In this document: positions 4,354-6,584 of the stretch, piece after piece
Numbering within the stretch: the stretch's first letter is position 1
Layout of the letters: each line of letters opens with the position of its first letter
Origin: Pseudomonadota bacterium
GTDB lineage: Bacteria; Pseudomonadota; Gammaproteobacteria; Burkholderiales; Sulfuriferulaceae
DNA: 6,584 bases
Assembly (NCBI GenBank): GCA_021794855.1
Contig: JAJYPZ010000068.1
Coordinates: forward strand, 1-6,584
Reading direction: 5' to 3'
Made by a program: the position numbers and the translations under genes
The notes under the pieces: model-generated
Seen by the model: the letters and a program-made list of their open reading frames with translations, nothing else
The model's database searches: none
What the model was told of the DNA's origin: nothing

Positions 4354-5757
4354 ATGCTTCCGAACTACGTATTACTGGATCTGGAAACTACCGGCGCTAC
4401 TCCGCTCCGCGACCGCATCACCGAGATTGCCCTGATACGTTACGAAAATCGCGTAGAAGTTGCGCGCTGGCGCACGCTAGTCAATCCAGGCACGAAGATT
4501 CCTGCGTACATACAGCAACTTACCGGCATTACGAATGAAATGGTCGAGCAGGCTCCGACGTTCCGGCAGGTGGCGGCCGAATTGCTGACCTTTCTCGATG
4601 GAGCGGTTTTATGCGCTCATAATGTACGCTTCGATCACGGTTTTCTGAAAAACGAATTCAGATCGATGGGTATTAATCTGCGACTGAAAGTATTATGTAC
4701 CGTCAAACTTTCCCGGCGGCTTTATCCGCAACATCGCAGTCACAGTCTGGACGCCCTCATCGACCGGCACGGACTGGTCTGTACCGCACGTCATCGTGCG
4801 ATGGGGGATGTCGAAATGATGGCGGCGTTTCTCGATTCCGCGGCTGCTCAACTGGGATGGGATCGGGTCGCGCTCGCCGCGCACGATCTGCTGCAGGCAC
4901 CGCCTAGTCTGCCCAGCTGGATCGAGGCGGAGCTCATCGAACAATTGCCGGAAACGCCCGGCGTTTATCTGTTTTTCGGCGAAAGCAGCCTGCCATTGTA
5001 CATAGGCAAAAGCATCAATATCCGTCAACGCGTACTGGCGCATTTCAGCAGCGATCATGCCGCGTCCAAAGAGATGCGCATAAGTCGTGAAATCAGGCAT
5101 ATCGAATGGATCGAGACGGCAGGCGCATTCGGCGCGTTACTGCTGGAATCGCGGCTGATCAAGGAACGACAGCCGATTCATAACCGGCGGTTGCGACGGC
5201 AAAAAGAATTATATTCATGGCGCATCGCCGATTCGGCAGAAAGCCGCCCTGTCGTCACCTTAGCGCAAGGAGACGATATCCGGCCCGAAACGCTGGGCGA
5301 ACTTTTTGGTGTGTTCCGTTCCAGACGGCAAGCGCTGGAAGCCTTGAGACTCATCGCCGACCGCCATCGTCTTTGCCCGCAGGTTCTCGGACTGGAATCC
5401 GGCACTGGAGCGTGTTTTGCCCATCAGTTAAAACGCTGTGACGGCGTTTGTGCTGGAAAGCAGGCCAAAGCCATCCATTACCTCAAATTTCGCCAGGCGA
5501 TGCTGTCCCATCGACTCAAAGTCTGGCCCTATTCCGGCAGAATAGGCATTCAGGAACGCAATGCGCTCAACGATAAATCCGTAATCCATATTTTTGAACA
5601 CTGGGTTCATTTGGGTACGGTCGATTCCGAGTCCGATCTAGAGGAAATGATTTTTGCAAAATCCGAACCGGTATTCGATCTGGACACCTACCGCTTGCTC
5701 GTCAAGGAATTGGGCACGCCGGGCGTGAAAATCATCCGGTTTCCGCAAACAGGATAA
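4354..5757 (+). CDS. DEDDh 3'-5' exonuclease fused to a UvrC/Cho-like GIY-YIG nuclease
   Basis: A 467-residue two-nuclease protein, probably acting in DNA repair. Residues 4-165 form a DnaQ-type exonuclease with all DEDDh positions: LLDLETTG (D9, E11), HNVRFD (D94) and HRAMGD (H147, D152). Residues 196-280 form a GIY-YIG domain: PGVYLF, LYIGKS (Y216, G218), R224 and the catalytic Glu in LLLESRLIK (E265), then IHNRRLR. Residues 341-366 hold four cysteines spaced C-x12-C-x7-C-x3-C (LCPQ, GACF, RCDGVC), close to the spacing of the UvrC iron-sulfur site. No UvrC RNase H-like or helix-hairpin-helix domains follow, so it resembles Cho joined to DnaQ, as in known DnaQ-UvrC fusions of other bacteria. 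The ATG at 4354 is used although only a weak site precedes it. It is 173 bp after bufC, so it is probably a separate unit. Its stop abuts the stop of the next gene. Confidence 0.93.
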   Translation: MLPNYVLLDLETTGATPLRDRITEIALIRYENRVEVARWRTLVNPGTKIPAYIQQLTGITNEMVEQAPTFRQVAAELLTFLDGAVLCAHNVRFDHGFLKNEFRSMGINLRLKVLCTVKLSRRLYPQHRSHSLDALIDRHGLVCTARHRAMGDVEMMAAFLDSAAAQLGWDRVALAAHDLLQAPPSLPSWIEAELIEQLPETPGVYLFFGESSLPLYIGKSINIRQRVLAHFSSDHAASKEMRISREIRHIEWIETAGAFGALLLESRLIKERQPIHNRRLRRQKELYSWRIADSAESRPVVTLAQGDDIRPETLGELFGVFRSRRQALEALRLIADRHRLCPQVLGLESGTGACFAHQLKRCDGVCAGKQAKAIHYLKFRQAMLSHRLKVWPYSGRIGIQERNALNDKSVIHIFEHWVHLGTVDSESDLEEMIFAKSEPVFDLDTYRLLVKELGTPGVKIIRFPQTG

Positions 5758-6584
5758 TTACCGGCAGGTGCTAGCGTCAATCCCGACAGGTACCGATATG
5801 CCGTTTTTGAGCAAGGCTTCGAAGTTTACTGCGGCCATCGGACGACCGAAGTAGTAGCCCTGACCTTCGTCGCAATTCATGCCCAAAAGTGCTGCATGCT
5901 GTTCCGCCGTTTCAACACCTTCTGCAATTACCCGCAATCTCAAGCTCTTGGCCATGCCGATCACTGCACTGACAATCGCTGCGTCATCGGGATTACTGAT
6001 CATTTGATTGACAAACGATTGATCTATTTTTAACGTGTCGATAGGAAATTTGCGCAGATAACTCAAACTCGAATACCCTGTGCCGAAATCGTCGATCGCC
6101 AGTTTAACGCCCAGCTCCGATATGGCGCGCAAGGTAGCGACGGTAGTTTCGGCATCTTGCATCAGAATACTTTCCGTTAATTCAAGTTCGATGCAATCCG
6201 GCACAATCGATGCAATATCCAGAATTTCCTTGAGAATATCAAGAAAATCCGGTGCGCGAAATTCGGGGGCGGAAATATTGACCGCAACGATACATGACGG
6301 CAACTCCATTTGCTGCCAAAGCTTTGCCTGCATGCAGGCGGTACGCAATACCCAGCGGTCGATCGGTAAAATCAGGCCGCAATCTTCTGCGATGGCAATG
6401 AAATGCGAGGGCGACAGCAAGCCGCGTTGCGGATGCTGCCAGCGAATCAAGGCTTCGGCACCGACTATCCCCCCGCTCTTCAGATTGATTTTAGGCTGGT
6501 AATATAAAACGAATTCTTCTTTTTCCAGCGCCCGGCGCAAGCCGCCTTCGATGGATTGCCGCTCGACCGCGCGGGTATTCATAC
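5758..6584 (-). CDS. EAL-domain cyclic-di-GMP phosphodiesterase, C-terminal part (5' truncated by window edge)
   Basis: The visible 274 residues form one complete EAL domain, which hydrolyses c-di-GMP to pGpG and so promotes motility over adhesion. All expected catalytic and metal-binding motifs are present: EALIRW (E43), VNIS (N102), LELTES (E137), IDDFGTGYSSL (D164, D165), LKID (K185), AEGVET (E221, E224) and GQGYYFGRP (Q241). It should therefore be active. The first Met seen (codon 6580-6582) begins MNTRAVERQSIEGGLRRAL, the usual linker between a GGDEF domain and an EAL domain. The real gene therefore almost certainly continues beyond the right edge, with GGDEF and possibly PAS or membrane sensor domains. 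The gene runs convergent to the exonuclease fusion with no spacer. A c-di-GMP enzyme and a pilin in one neighbourhood may be coincidental. Confidence 0.93.
   Translation of the reverse strand, partial: MNTRAVERQSIEGGLRRALEKEEFVLYYQPKINLKSGGIVGAEALIRWQHPQRGLLSPSHFIAIAEDCGLILPIDRWVLRTACMQAKLWQQMELPSCIVAVNISAPEFRAPDFLDILKEILDIASIVPDCIELELTESILMQDAETTVATLRAISELGVKLAIDDFGTGYSSLSYLRKFPIDTLKIDQSFVNQMISNPDDAAIVSAVIGMAKSLRLRVIAEGVETAEQHAALLGMNCDEGQGYYFGRPMAAVNFEALLKNGISVPVGIDASTCR

Overview
The window is a chromosomal stretch of about 50% GC from a Gram-negative bacterium, most likely a gammaproteobacterium. The MSHA-type prepilin, the bufferin cluster and the exonuclease/GIY-YIG fusion together recall methanotrophs of the Methylococcales or related groups. 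That placement is from memory of gene families, not from a search. TGA, TAA and TAG are all used as ordinary stops.

Layout. Positions 1-78 may hold the proline-rich C-terminus of a plus-strand gene that enters from outside the window. A minus-strand type IV (MSHA-like) prepilin gene (75-602) runs convergent to it. About 700 bp without an intact gene follows. The pilin-proximal half of this gap contains a minus-strand reading frame that looks coding but is broken by three TGA codons. The distal half carries a strong 38-nt hairpin ahead of the next gene.

The core is a plus-strand cluster: an ECF-type sigma factor (about 1299-1895), a small exported four-cysteine precursor of the bufferin type (bufA, DUF2282; 2007-2321), its DUF692/MNIO iron oxidase (bufB; 2427-3338) and the DUF2063 partner protein (bufC; 3335-4180), which overlaps bufB by 4 nt. 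In the known system BufB with BufC oxidises cysteines of BufA to thiooxazoles, and the exported peptide binds copper. The neighbouring sigma factor is the obvious candidate regulator. No anti-sigma gene lies directly downstream of it, and no DoxX-type membrane gene follows bufC. A perfect 9-bp-arm palindrome separates sigma from bufA, and an imperfect hairpin separates bufA from bufB. The hairpin could let the precursor be made in excess over its enzymes.

Downstream is a 467-residue fusion of a DnaQ-like DEDDh exonuclease, a UvrC/Cho-type GIY-YIG nuclease and a UvrC-like four-cysteine (probable 4Fe-4S) segment. Its stop codon directly abuts, with no gap, the stop codon of a minus-strand EAL-domain c-di-GMP phosphodiesterase gene. 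That gene is cut at its 5' end by the right edge of the window.
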